A DNA stretch of 64,000 nucleotides. Origin: Palaemon carinicauda (Eukaryota; Arthropoda; Malacostraca; Decapoda; Palaemonidae). The stretch lies in assembly GCF_036898095.1 (NCBI RefSeq), contig NC_090761.1, forward strand, positions 44,104,407 through 44,168,406, read 5' to 3'. The notes beneath the pieces were generated by a model. It was not told the DNA's origin. It worked only from the letters and a program-made list of their open reading frames with translations, and did no database searches. This document shows positions 32,107 to 43,707 of this stretch, piece by piece. A program made the position numbers and the translations under genes. Position 1 is the first letter of the stretch; every line of letters begins with the position of its first letter.

Positions 32107-32867
32107 TCAAAAAGAGTCATACAAAGTTAAAGAAACATTATCAATGCTGAGATCCAGATGTTGAAGAGCCACTAACCTTGACCTACTTACAATCATGCTT
32201 TGAGTTTTGTTAGGATTCATCTTCATAACCCATAATTTGCACCATGCACTAATTTTAGCTAGATCTCTATTAAGGGATTCAGCAATCCCAGATCTACATT
32301 CAGGAGATGGATATGATGCAAAGAGAGTAGCATCATCTGCATATGCAACAAGCTTGTTTTCTAGGCCAAACCACATGTCATGTGTATATAAGATGAAAAG
32401 TAATGGGCCAAGAACACTACCCTGTGGAACACCAGACATCACATCCCTATACTCACTATGGTGACCATCAACAACTCTTTGAGATCTATTACTTAAAATT
32501 TCCATAATAATGCTCAGAAACGATCCACCCACTCCTAATGTTTGAGCTTGAAAACAAGGGCCTCATGTTTAACACAGTCAAAGCCAGCACTAAAATCAAG
32601 GCCAATCATACAAACTTCTTGATCATAATCAAGGGATTTCTGTACAGCATTGGAGATTGTAAGAAGGGTATCACATGCTACAAAGCCTTTACAAAAACCA
32701 AAATTGTAAACTAGGGAACAGATGATTACCTTCAACAAACATATCAAGATGTTTTCCAATAGACATTCACACACTTTAGATAAAATGGGAGTTATGGAAA
32801 TTGGGCAGTAAATAAGTTGGACTTGAGCTACCACAAACACATTAACATAGTGGAGTAACATTACCAA
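32107..32867 (-). pseudogene. LINE2 reverse transcriptase core (YADD)
   Basis: Two abutting frames carry the RT palm: GLDFSAGFD with the first catalytic Asp, VPQGSVLGPLLF, and AYADDATLF. The frame changes between 32535 and 32532, which separates the two motif sets and prevents a single product. The order and motifs fit Jockey/CR1-type LINEs. Confidence 0.82.
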
Positions 32868-33185
32868 TTCCCCAACAAGTGCTAAAAGCTCATCTTCTTG
32901 CTAACTTGCGCAAAATGACAGATAACTTTGGAGCTACGAAATCTGCAGTCTTTATAAAAAAAAAAAAAAAGGAAAAATACCATTTGGATCTACACCTCCA
33001 TAAGCATCAAGGTCCATCAAAAAAGCTTTAATTTCACGAGCTCAAAAAGCTAAACTAGTTAGTTTAGCCTCAGGAAAACAAGAATGAGGAAGTTCAAGTT
33101 TCTCATTACTCTGCTTAGTGTCAAACACATCAGCCAAAAGGGTTGTTTTTTCCTTTGGACAGTGAGTGACTGAGCCATCTGGTCT

Positions 33186-34090
33186 ATATATGTATTAGAC
33201 ATACTGTATATAATACCTTCATCATATAAAAATTTCAAGTCATTTGATCAAAATCTTTTTTTATTTATTAGCAAAAATCATGATTTCAAAAAAAAAAAAA
33301 ATCTAGGTACATTTTTCTCATCTGACACAAATTGTATTCAAACTCATACCATCAAAACTTCTTGATAAATCAAATAATTCAGTGAGACAGATTTTTTATT
33401 TTTGTTTTTCTTTTTTTAATTATTTTTTTCTTAATTTTCTTCATCTACTGTAACGTAAAATAATCATGAAAAAAGAGAAAGAAAAATCAAAATTCTGTTG
33501 CACAAAAGTGAGATTTTTATTCCTCTGAAATCGAACAATAAATAAGGAAGAAAAATGTACCTAAATGTGAATAAGTACGTATTTGAGTTATGAGCTTCCA
33601 AAGATTTGCTATAAATTTTTCCTTTATTTTTCTTAAAAAAATCAAGATATCATTATTATGATAACCTTACTTTGTACTTTTATTGTTTATTCCTATATGA
33701 AGGCTACCTAAACGAGGTATTTAAACCCTAAGTTTACTAACACACTTGGCGTAAGGGTGTCATGAGTTGCCAGTGGCCTCTCATTGTTGCTAGAGTTTAA
33801 GTTAGAATGTTCTAGCTTTGTATTCTTATTCATGTTTCCCTCTCTTCTTGGTTCTTTTTTGTTGCTCTCTGCTTACTTTTTGTTCTTTCTATGACCTTAC
33901 TTAACAATGGCCTTGCTATAAAGTTCACGAGGACGTTGTGAAAACAAAATGTACATACGAACCGCAAGTAAACAAACAGATGCATTATAACTTCTATATG
34001 TCTTTGGAAACTCTGGCTGCTGTTCTCATAGCTCGTAGTTTTCGTTCACCTACCCTCTACCAATGCCTTCCATCTCTGACAGACTTATGA
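33186..34090. other. Unassigned AT-rich insert between LINE2 and element C
   Basis: No ORF or terminal repeat recognised; A- and T-homopolymers are frequent. Together with 47342-47559 it forms the outer rim of the block that splits LINE2, so it may be the two sides of an unidentified element into which C and D inserted. Confidence 0.4.
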
Positions 34091-34331
34091 AATATGTTAT
34101 TTTCATTAGTAAAATAAATTTTTGAATATACTTACCCGATAATCATGTAGCTGTCAACTCTGTTGCCGACAGAAATCTACGGTCGGGATACGCCAGCGAT
34201 CGCTATACAGGTGGGGGTGAACACAACAGCGCCATCTGTGGTCAGGTACTCCAGTACTTCTTGTCAACACCACCTCAATTTTTTCCTCGGTCCACTGGTT
34301 CTCTATGGGGAGGAAGGGTGGGTCAATTAAA

Positions 34332-34423
34332 TCATGATTATCGGGTAAGTATATTCAAAAATTTATTTTACTAATGAAAATAACATTTTTCAATATTAAT
34401 CTTACCCGATAATCATGTAGCTG
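34332..34423 (+). repeat. Element C internal complementary region
   Basis: Same layout as in element B: complement of the left outer end, then copy of the complemented right outer end, fused through the sequence complementary to GAAAAAT. Confidence 0.88.
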
Positions 34424-34809
34424 ATTCACACCCAGGGTGGTGGGTGGAGACCAGCATACATGTTAACAAAGAAGCTAAGTATCCGGTATTTTATTTTATT
34501 AGTTATTCAAAAATAACATAAAATAAATAAGTACCTGGTAAGGAAGACGACTTGAACCATTACTCTGCCTTTATTAAGTACGTCTTCCTTACTGAGCGTA
34601 GCGGTCCTCTTAGGATGCTGAACGACTCTTAGGTGCTGAAGTATAAAGGGCTGCAACCCATACTAAAGGACCTCATCACAACCTTTAACCTCGGCGCTTC
34701 TCAAGAAAGAATTGACCACCCGCCAAATCAACAAGGATGTGGAAGGCTTCTTAGCCGACCGTACAACCCATAAAAAGTATTCAAGAGAAAGGTTAAAAAG
34801 GTTATGGGA

Positions 34810-36184
34810 TTATGGGAATGTAGTGGCTGAGCCCCCGCCTACTACTGCATTCGTTGCTACGAATGGTCCCAGGGTGTAGCAGTTCTCATAAAGAGACTGG
34901 ACATCTTTGAGATAGAATGATGCGAACACTGACTTGCTTCTCCAATAGGTTGCATCCATAACACTCTGCAGAGAACGGTTCTGTTTGAAGGCCACTGAAG
35001 TAGCCACAGCTCTCACTTCATGTGTCCTTACCTTCAGCAAAGCAAGGTCTTCTTCCTTCAGATGAGAATGTGCTTCCCTAATCAGGAGCCTGAATAGGTA
35101 AGAAACTGAGTTCTTAGACCTTGGAAGAGAAGGCTTCTTGATAGCACACCATAAGGCTTCTGATTGTCCTCGTAAAGGTTATGACCTTTTTAGATAGTAC
35201 CTAAGAGCTCTAACTGGGCAAAGTACTCTCTCCAGTTCGTCCCCCACCAAGTTGGACAGGCTTGGGATCTCGAACGACTTAGGCCAAGGACGTGAAGGAA
35301 GCTCGTTTTAGCAAAAAACCGAGCTGCAAGGAACATGTAGCCGTTTCAGATGTGAAAACTATGTTCCTGCTGAAGGCGTGGATCTCACTTACTCTTTTAG
35401 CTGTTGTCAAGCACACGAGGAAAAGAGTTTTTAATGTGAGGTCCTTAAAAGAGGCTGATTGGAGAGGTTCAAATCTTGATGACATAAGGAACCTTAGGAC
35501 CACGTCTAGATTCCAGCCTGGAGTGAACAACCGACGTTCCTTTGAGGTCTCAAAAGACCTAAGGAGGTCCTGTAGATCTTTGTTGGTGGAAAGATCCAAG
35601 CCTCTGTGGCGGAAAACCGCTGCCAACATACTTCTGTAACCCTTAATCGTAGGAGCTGAAAGGGATCTTACGTTCCTTAGATGTAACAGGAAGTCAGCAA
35701 TCTGGGTTATAGTGGTACTGGTTGAGGAAACTGCATTGGCCTTGTACCAGCTTCGGAAGACTTCCCCTTTAGACTGATAGACTCTGAGAGTGGATGTCCT
35801 CCTTGCTCTGGCAATCGCTCTGGCTGCCTCCTTCGAAAAGCCCCTAGCTCTTGAGAGTCTTTCGAAAGTCTGAAGGCAGTCAGACGAAGAGCGTGGAGGT
35901 TTGGGTGTACCTTCTTTACGTGAGGTAGACGTAGAAGGTCCACTCCTAGAGGAAGAGTCCTGGGAATGTCGACCAGCCATTGCAGTACCTCTAAGAACCA
36001 TTCTCTCGCGGGCCAGAGCGGAGCCAACCAACGTCAGCCGTGTCCCTTTGCGAGAGGCGAACTTCTGAAGTACCCTGTTGACAATCTTGAACGGCGGGAA
36101 TGCATACAGGTCGAGATGGGACCAATCCAGCAGAAAAGCATCCACGTGAACTGCTGCTGGGTCTGGAATCGGAGAACAATACAA
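34810..36184 (-). pseudogene. Tyrosine recombinase of element C, broken
   Basis: 35279-36184 encodes the N-terminal half (RARGFSKEAARAIARARR, SAPTIKGYRSMLAAV) up to the Arg of TAKRVSEIHAF and beyond. 34810-35040 encodes the C-terminal block with HEVRAVATS and the Tyr in FASFYLKDVQ. Between them the frame is broken near 35170-35310 (a lost base in the lysine-rich FLxKNELPS region and stops). All catalytic residues survive on separate pieces. Confidence 0.82.
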
Positions 36185-37140
36185 CGGGAGCCTCTAGGTT
36201 ATCGAGGTAGCGAACAGATCTATGGTTGGCTGACCCCACAGGGCCCAAAGTCTGCTGCAAACATTCTTGTGAAGGGTCCACTCTGTGGGGATGACCTGAC
36301 CCTTCCGGCTAAGGCGATCTGCCATGACATTCATATCGCCCTGAATGAACCTCGTTACCAGCGTGAGCTTTCGATCTTTTGACGAGATGAGGAGGTCCCT
36401 TGCGATCTAGAACAACTTCCACGAATGAGTCCCTCCCTGCTTGGAGATGTAAGCCAAGGCTGTGGTGTTGTCAGAGTCCACCTCCACCACCTTGTTAAGC
36501 TGGAGGGACTTGAAGTTTATCAAGGCCAGATGAACCGCCAACAGCTCCTTGCAATAGATGTGAAGTGTCCTTTGCTCCTGATTCCATGTTCCCGAGCATT
36601 CCTGTCCGTCCAAAGTCGCACCCCAGCCCGTGTCTGATGCGTCAGAGAAGAGACGGCGGTCGGGTTTCAGAACAGCCAAAGGTAGACTTCCTTGAGAAGA
36701 AAGCTGTTCTTTCACCACGTGAGAGTAAACCTCCTCTCTTCGGAAACAGGAACTGAGACCGTCTCTAGCGTCATGTCCTTTATCCAGTGAGCCGCTAGAT
36801 GATACTGAAGGGGGCGGAGGTGGCGTCTCCCTAACTCGATGAACAGGGCCAGCGATGAAAGTGTCCCTGTTAGACTCATCCACTACCTGACTGAGCATCG
36901 GTTCCTTCTCAGCATGCTCTGGATGCATTCTAGGGCTTAGTAGATCCTTGGGGCCGACGGAAAAGCCCGAAAAGCTCGACTCTGAAGATCCATACCCAGG
37001 TAGACAATGGTCTGGGATGGGACGAGCTGGGACTCCTCAAAATTGACCAGGAGGCCCAGTTCCTTGGTCAGATCCATAGTCCATCTGAGAATCTCCAGAC
37101 AGCGACGACTTGTGGGAGCTCTTAAAAGCCAGTCGTCTGA
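35707..37140 (-). pseudogene. RT end, thumb and RNase H of element C, broken
   Basis: 36937-37140 holds the end of the palm (DDWLLRAPTSRR) and the thumb start (IVYLGMDLQ). 36407-36928 holds RNase H (LFSDASDTGWGATLDGQEC, VDSDNTTALAYISKQGG). 35707-36281 holds the DLF-to-PLWPAREWF region in two frames. Stops and frameshifts interrupt it. To the right the sequence switches at once to A-type gag. Confidence 0.8.
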
Positions 37141-37700
37141 CGGAGCCGGACACAAGATCATGGTACTGCTGCACAGTCTGTGAACTGTCAACCATGGGGA
37201 AGCGAGGAAGTACAGCGACAACCCGAAGCTGTCTAGACTGTCTGGGTCGTACAGACAACTCCTTACCGGGTTGCTGAGGTTGCCGCACTGCGTCACAACA
37301 AGTCACTTCTGCTGGTTGTTGAATGTCTTCCCAGTGACACACTGACTCCGTAAACAAAAAATCCTCTAACAAGGACTAAGCTTGGACTGCATGTCTTGCA
37401 ACAAAGCTCAAGGTCTATGGGAGCAGGTGTGGTAACAGACGGGGTTAGCGACTGAAGTGGAACCATAACCCTCCCTGGAAGCATGTTATGCTTAAATAAA
37501 AGTCCATAGGAGGCTAAGCAGCTAAAGGCTCCTCTCCAAATGACAGAGTCCTCAAGGGAATATCAGAAGGAGGGAGAATAGCACTTTCTCATCTACAGGA
37601 ACCATATCCGAGAAAAGCTAAGTTCTCTCAGTGAGGGTTTCACTGGTGCAAAAGCAGCAGACTAGAAGGCAACGTTATGAAACTGCTTGACAGTCTAGTG
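37141..37700 (-). pseudogene. A-type gag segment inside element C
   Basis: Shares blocks with 11790-12340 and 12720-12850 of element A (CTGCACAGTCTGTGAACTGT; GACAGAGTCCTCAAGGGAAT), although the ends of element C are B-type. It abuts the RT palm remnant at 37140. Open frames are short. Confidence 0.7.
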
Positions 37701-37739
37701 AGTTGGCAACAACCAAAGATGTGTGACTGAGGAGCATGC

Positions 37740-38760
37740 GGTAAGGTATGCAGAGCATGCTGAATGCAGAGCATGCTGTATGTAGAGCATGCTGTAAGGT
37801 AGGCAGAGCATGTTGCATGGCGTGCGGCTTATGCTGCATGGGATGAGGCTCATGCTGCATGGGATGAGGCTCATGCTGCATGGTATGAGGCTCATGCTGC
37901 ATGGGATGAGGCTCATGCTGCAAGGGATGAGGCTCATGCCGCATGCGTTGAAGAGGATGCCGCATAGTATGAGGCTCCTGCCTCATGGGTTGAGGCGGTT
38001 GCCGCATAGCATGAGGCTCCTGCCTCATGGTTTGAGGAGGATGCCGCATAGCATGAGGCTCCTCATAGCATGAGGCTCCTGCCTCATGGGTTGAGGAGGA
38101 TGCCGCATAGCATGAGGCTCCTGCCTCATGGGTTGAGGAGGATGCCGCATAGCATGAGGCTCCTGCCTCATGGGTAGAGGAGGTTGCCGCATAGCATGAG
38201 GCTCCTGCCTCATGGGTTGAGGAGGATGCCGCATAGTATGAGGCTCCTCATAGCATGAGGTCCCTGCCTCATGGGTTGAGGAGGATGCCGCATAGCATGA
38301 GGCTCCTCATAGCATGAGGCTCCTGCCTCATGGGTTGAGGAGGATGCCGCATAGCATGAGGCTCCTGCCTCATGGTTTGAGGAGGATGCCGCATAGCATG
38401 AGGCTCCTCATAGCATGAGGCTCCTGCCTCATGGTTAGAGGAGGTTGCCGCATAGCATGAGGTTCCTGCCTCAAGAGTTGCGTCTGCCTCAAGGGTTGAG
38501 GAGGTAGCTGCGCAGAGAGAGGCTCTTGCCTCAAGAGTTGAGGCGGTTGCCGCATAGCATGAGGCTGCTGCCTCAAGGATGGTGGAGGTTGCCGCAACGC
38601 ATGAGGCTGCTGCCTCAAGGATGGAGGAGGTTGCCGCGACGCATGAGGCTCCTGCCTCATGGTTAGAGGAGGTTGCTGCAAAGCATGAGGCTCCTGCCTC
38701 AAGGGTTGAGGAGGTTGCCGCATAGCAAGAGGCTCCTGCCTCAAGGAAAGTGGAGGTTGC
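37740..38760 (-). repeat. Tandem repeat expansion in the gag of element C
   Basis: A minisatellite-like array of about 21- and 42-base units such as GGATGCCGCATAGCATGAGG and CTCCTGCCTCATGGGTTGAG. In the coding sense it gives repeats of QPMRQEPHAMRHPP type, an enlarged version of the Pro/Gln-rich repeats in the intact Gag of element B. A shorter subregion (37815-37940) has 15-base units giving MQHEP. Most units keep the reading frame; a deleted variant CTCCTCATAGCATGAGG recurs several times and breaks it. Confidence 0.85.
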
Positions 38761-38954
38761 TGCATAGCGCTGGTACCTGGCAACTCCCAATGCGGCAGCT
38801 CACGCATGGAGGCAGGAGGAGCCTCAACATCATACGTCTGGCAGGGTGGACTGCGCAGAGGTGGAGGAGCGCTCGCAGGAGGAGGTGTGCTAACCTTCTC
38901 TGCCTGAAACTCCTGCATCAAAACCGCAAGCTGAGACTGCATTGTCTGCAGCAT
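38370..38954 (-). pseudogene. Gag-like fragment of element C with Pro/Gln repeats
   Basis: 194-codon frame: MLQTMQSQLAVLMQEFQAEK, PPPASAPPPLRSPPCQTYD, MRELPHWELPGTSAMQQPP, then repeats of the form LRQEPHALQQPP. The first 60 residues match the same region of the intact Gag of element B. It runs into the minisatellite and ends where a deleted unit shifts frame. Confidence 0.78.
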
Positions 38955-38967
38955 AGACCACTAGGGT

Positions 38968-40664
38968 CTATGAAAGACAACAACAAACGGAGCTACTGTC
39001 CGTTGAGACTGAGGGTCTAAAACAGCTGGTGCGGCAACAGACGGAGTTACTGCCTGTTGCGGTACCACCTTGCCTCTCTGGGAGGTGTGCAGTTGTCGTA
39101 CTGCAGCAAGTCCGAACTGACCCAGTGCTAATGGCTCCACCTAGGAGTTGGACTTGCGCGGAAGGGACCGACTTGCACTTAAAAGCTGCAAGATTTGGTC
39201 CATGGTTTCTGCGAGAAACCTCTTCCGCAGACGAGGAATAAATGGGCTCTCTCGTCTTTGTGTGGGTGGGGTGATCACGTCGGCTACGTGAGTTGGTTAC
39301 ACCCGAAACCACGGAGGGAAAAGTCTGTTCGTCGATCAAGGCCTGATGAACCCATAAGTCCTTCGACGTTACTTCTCCCCTGGGCTTGGGAGCTTGTAAG
39401 AGGTCCCAGACTAGGCGAACAACTGGCACGAACAGACGAACCCTCGAACGCAACACTGTAACACTTTGCGCTTATCACTTTATCACTTTTGATTTTCTGT
39501 TTGCACTTATTTCACTGAACTCGAAACTTTAAGTGGTTTGTACCTGAAACACGCAATTCTATCCTTCATTAAAAGTTAGTAATTGCGAAAACAGTATTAC
39601 AATGTAACAGAAAAACATAATGAAAGATAAATAATTCAGTGGCTGGAAAAGAGACTAAACACTAGATCAAATAAACTACGTTTAAAATCTCTCACCGCAT
39701 AAAGCCTGGGAACAAAAATAAACTCTAGAAACGTTTACCTTCTTCCCCTAAAGAGACTAGGGAGAAGAGCAAAAACGATAACAACGTTACCCGCTTGAAC
39801 GAAATGTTTATCCTCCTCTCTCTCCCTCCGTCTCTATCTCTCTCTCTCTCTCTCTTGACTTAGAACCTGAGAGATGAGCCCAATTATATATATCGTTAAA
39901 ACATATTATTGTTAAAGGAAAAAAACTGAAAGATTTCCCAAATAAAAAGTTCCTTTATTAGAATTAAAACCATTTAAGCTAAGAAAGAATGAACAAAACG
40001 CTAGAATCGGTTTACTCTTACTGCAACGTGAAACCGTGAATATTCTCTCTCTATCGTAACGATAGAGCGCAAGTTGAACGTTCTGAACGTCAACAACTGC
40101 AGAGACAAAACAAAACGTTAGTTCAACTTTGAAAACAGTACGAGACTATCAAAGAAATTCTTTCAAAAACATTAAAATAGCATAATATGTTAACAGGTAA
40201 AAACGAAATGACGGGCTCAATGTTAATTAACTTCGGTTCCAAGAAAAGACCGCCTACTATTAGGAAAGGTCGAATATAAACAAACATAAAAATTAATTTT
40301 AATAAGTTTATAATAAAAGGAAGTTAATCGAAGAGGCCTATAAAAGGCGGAGAGATATAAAATAAATCTATAACTTTTGTTAAGCAAAATTAAGAAAGAG
40401 AGTCTATACTCTCTTCGACACCAACACTTCCGTCTAAGGGAAGGGTCGGCCATTTAAAAGTGAAAGAGAGTTCATACTCTCTTCGTCACCAAAATTAAAT
40501 CAAAAATTAAATAAAATTAATTCCAAAAACTTGCTAAGCTAATGATAAAGCTTCCTGAATAGCGAAGGCTAAACTCTAGAGCAAATACATCACCAAATCG
40601 TGAGCAATAACTCCAGAATCAACAGCGTATCCATGTAGGTCTAGCCGGAGGCACGACAGAGGAA
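38968..40664 (-). other. Gag start remnant and A-type leader of element C
   Basis: 38968-39478 retains gag-like stretches (VWDLLQAPKPRGEVTS; SCSPSLGPLTSSQAQGRSNV) in shifted frames. 39460-40500 parallels the noncoding leader of elements A and D, with the pyrimidine-rich CTCTCTCCCTCCGTCTCTAT tract at 39815-39855. No intact gene. Confidence 0.6.
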
Positions 40665-41093
40665 AAATTGAGGTGGTGTTGACAAGAAGTACTGGAGTAC
40701 CTGACCACAGATGGCGCTGTTGTGTTCACCCCCACCTGTATAGCGATCGCTGGCGTATCCCGACCGTAGATTTCTGTCGGCAACAGAGTTGACAGCTACA
40801 TGATTATCGGGTAAGATTAATATTGAAAATTTGAAACATATAAGTGAAAAATGTTATTTTGATAATAAAATAAATTTTTGAATATACTTACCCGGTGATT
40901 ATAATAGCTGCAACTCTGTTGCTCGACAGAAAACTCTAAGGTAAAATTCGCCAGCGATCGCTACACAGGTTGCGGGTGTGCCTAACAGCGCCATCTGTCG
41001 TCCAGATACCCAGTACTCAATGTAAACAAAGAACTCAATTTTCTCCTCGCTCCACTGCGTCTCTATTGGGGAGGAAGGGAGGGTCCTTTAATT

Positions 41094-41184
41094 TATAATC
41101 ACCGGGTAAGTATATTCAAAAATTTATTTTATTATCAAAATAACATTTTTCAATATTTAACTTAGCCGGTGATTATAATAGCTG
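41094..41184 (+). repeat. Element D internal complementary region
   Basis: TATAATCACCGGGTAAGTAT and on complements the left outer end; TTTAACTTAGCCGGTGATTA and on repeats the complement of the right outer end. Confidence 0.9.
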
Positions 41185-41587
41185 ATTCACACCCAGGGGG
41201 GTGGGTAGAGACCAGCACTATATGTTTACATTATAATGAGCTAAGAATTTTTATTTCATTTTAGAAGTTATCAAAATAACAAAAACAAAATAAATAGGTA
41301 CCTGGTAAGGAAGTCGACTTGAACAATTACTCTGCCTTTTTAAGTACGTCTTCCTTACGGAGCCTCGCGATCCTCTCAGGATGCTGATCGACCCCTAGGA
41401 TCTGAAGTATCAAGGGTTGCAACCCATACAACAGGACCTCATCAAAACCTCTAATCTAGGCGCTTCTCAAGAAATGACTCTGACCACCCGCCAAATCAAC
41501 CAGGATGCGAAAGGCTTCTTAGCCTTCCGGACAACCCAAAAACAACAATAAAAACATTTCAAGAGAAAGATTAAAAAGGTTATGGAA

Positions 41588-42760
41588 TTAGGGAATTGTA
41601 GTGGTTGAGCCCTCACCCACTACTGCACTCGCTGCTACGAATGGTCCCAGAGTGTAGCAGTCCTCGTAAAGAGACTGGACATCCTTAAGATAAAAAGACG
41701 CGAACACTGACTTGCTTCTCCAATAGGTTGCGTCCATTATACTTCGCAGAGATCTATTTTGTTTAAAGGCCACGGAAGTTAAGACAGCTCTAACTTCGTG
41801 TGTCCTTACCTTCAGCAAAGCTTGGTCTTCCTCACTCAGATGGGAATGAGCTTCTCATATTAACAGTCTGATAAAATAGGATAAAGCATTCTTTGACATA
41901 GGCAAAGATGGTTTCTTAACTGAACACCATAAAGCTTCAGACGGGCCTCGTAAAGGTTTAGTTTGTTTTAAATAGAACTTAAGAGCTCTTACAGGGCATA
42001 AGACTCTTTATAGTTCATTTCCAACCATATTCGATAAGCTTGGAATATCGAACGATTTTGGCCAAGGTCGAGAAGGCAGCTCGTTTTTGGCTAGAAAACC
42101 AAGTTGTAGAGAACATGTAGCCGTTTCAGATGAGAATCCGATGTTCTTGCTGAAGGCATGAATCTCACTGACTCTTTTAGTTGTGGCTAAGCATACCAGG
42201 AAAAGAGTCTTTAAGGTGAGATCTTTCAGGGAGGCTGATTGTAGCGGCTCGAACCTGTCTGACATAAGGAATCTTAGTACCACGTCTAAATTCCAACCAG
42301 GTGTAACCAAACGACGCTCCTTCGTGGTCTCAAAAGACTTAAGGAGGTCCTGTAAATCTTTATTGTTGGAAAGATCTAAGCCTCTGTGACGGCAGACTGA
42401 TGCCAACATGCTTCTGTAACCCTTGATAGTGGGAGCTGAAAGAGATCGTTCTTTCCTCAGATATAAGAGGAAGTCAGCTATTTGAGTTACAGAGGTACTG
42501 GTCGAGGATACGGATACTGACTTGCACCAGTTTCGGAAGATTTCCCACTTCGATTGGTAGACTCTAAGGGTGGATGTTCTCCTTGCTCTAGCAATCGCTC
42601 TGGCTGCCTCCTTCGAAAAGCCTCTAGCTCTCGAGAGTCTTTTGATAGTCTGAAGGCAGTCAGACGAAGAGCGTGGAGGCCTTGGTGTACCTTCTTTACG
42701 TGTGGCTGACGTAGAAGGTCCACCCTTAGGGGAAGTGTTCTGGGAACGTCTACTAGCCAT
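41588..42760 (-). pseudogene. Tyrosine recombinase of element D, stops present
   Basis: The frame 42008-43681 carries the N-terminal half and the Arg block (TTKRVSEIHAF) and stops after SNMVGNEL, where an in-frame TAA replaces the residue before RVLCPVRAL. 41588-41818 resumes with HEVRAV and the Tyr in FASFYLKDVQ. A second stop lies in the intervening helix near 41860. Otherwise the sequence is close to the copy in element A. Confidence 0.83.
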
Positions 42761-43700
42761 CGAAGTACCTCGGTGAACCATTCTCTCGCGGGCCAGAGGG
42801 GAGCAACTAGCGTCAACCTTGTCCCTTCGTGAGAGGCGAACTTCTGCAGTACCTTGTTGACAATCTTGAACGGAGGGAATGCATATAGATCTAGATGTGA
42901 CCAATCTAGGAGAAAGGCATCTATATGAACTGCTGCTGGGTCCGGGATTGGTGAGCAATAGATTGGGAGCCTCTTGGTCATCGAGGTTGCGAAGAGATCT
43001 ATGGTTGGCTGGCCCCAGGTGGCCCAAAGTCTCTTGCATACATCCTTGTGGAGGGTCCATTCTGTTGGAATTATTTGTCCCTTCCGACTGAGACAATCTG
43101 CCATGACATTCAAGTTTCCTTGGATGAACCTCGTTACTAGTGATATGTTTAGACCTTTTGACCAGGTGAGGAGGTCCCTTGCGATCTCGTACAACGTCAG
43201 AGAGTAGGTCCCTCCTTGCTTGGAGATGTACGCCAAAGCCGTGGTGTTGTCCGAGTTCACCTCCACCACTTTGCCTTGAAGGAGAAACCTGAAGCTTTTC
43301 AAGGCCAGATGTACTGCCAGTAGCTCTTTGCAGTTGATATGCATTGTCCTTTGACTCGAGTTCCATATTCCCGAGCATTCCCGACCGTCTAATGTCGCAC
43401 CCCAGCCTACGTCCGATGCGTCCAAGAGAACGTGGTTGGGAGTCTGAACAGCCAGGGGAAGACCCTCTCTTAGGTTGATATTGTCCTTCCACCAAGTCAG
43501 ACAAGACTTTATCTTTTCGGAAACCGGGATCGAGACCGCTTCTAGCGTCTTGTCCTTTTTCCAGATGGTATTGAAGAGGACGGAGGTGTAGTCTTCCTAG
43601 TGACACAAATTGTTTCACGGATGACAGCGTCCCTACCAGACTCATCCACAGCCTGACTGAGCAGCGTTCCTTCTTCAGCATCTTCTGGATGGATAGCAGG
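42487..43700 (-). pseudogene. RT thumb and RNase H of element D, palm deleted
   Basis: Starts at the thumb (KKERCSVRLWMSLVGTLSS) directly after gag, as in A. An 11-base deletion near 43565, between two CCAG copies relative to element A, shifts the frame inside the thumb. 42487-43425 then gives RNase H (DASDVGWGATLDGREC, VNSDNTTALAYISKQGG) and the LVAPLWPAREWF tail. No YLDD motif exists in the element. Confidence 0.84.
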
Positions 43701-43707
43701 GCTTGAT

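Larger units (their letters stand above)
31464..33185 (-). mobile_element. LINE2: RT and C-terminal region, right of element B
   Basis: Minus-strand Jockey/CR1-like LINE. 32535-32867 encodes PISITPILSKVCECL, FGFCKGFVACDTLLTISN and MIGLDFSAGFD. 32107-32532 encodes VPQGSVLGPLLFILYTHD and the catalytic LVAYADDATL. 31534-31893 encodes the C-terminal LWHLPSISSLCMLHKIFH and VTKLWNDLPNRVVES. Several frame breaks. 33000-33185 carries PDGSVTHCPK-like and LDAYGGVDPNG blocks preceding the RT. It is cut at 33185, where the upstream half is found 14 kb away at 47560. Confidence 0.82.
34091..40830 (-). mobile_element. DIRS element C: mosaic, non-autonomous
   Basis: About 6.7 kb, minus strand. Inverted ends (34110-34290, 40665-40829) differ by a single T in a homopolymer by eye; internal complementary region at 34332-34423. 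Termini, recombinase and RNase H are of the B type. The stretch 37141-37700 and the leader beyond 39460 are of the A type. Gag carries an expanded tandem repeat (37740-38760). The RT palm is reduced to its last part, joined at 37140 to A-type gag. It cannot be autonomous, yet its near-identical ends imply recent movement. Confidence 0.88.

Noticed and set aside
37810..38073. Plus-strand ORF of MLHGMRL repeats
   Set aside because: Antisense shadow of the gag minisatellite.
37800..38780. Regularly spaced repeats resembling a CRISPR array
   Set aside because: Units are contiguous with no unique spacers, encode Gag repeats, and the genome is eukaryotic.
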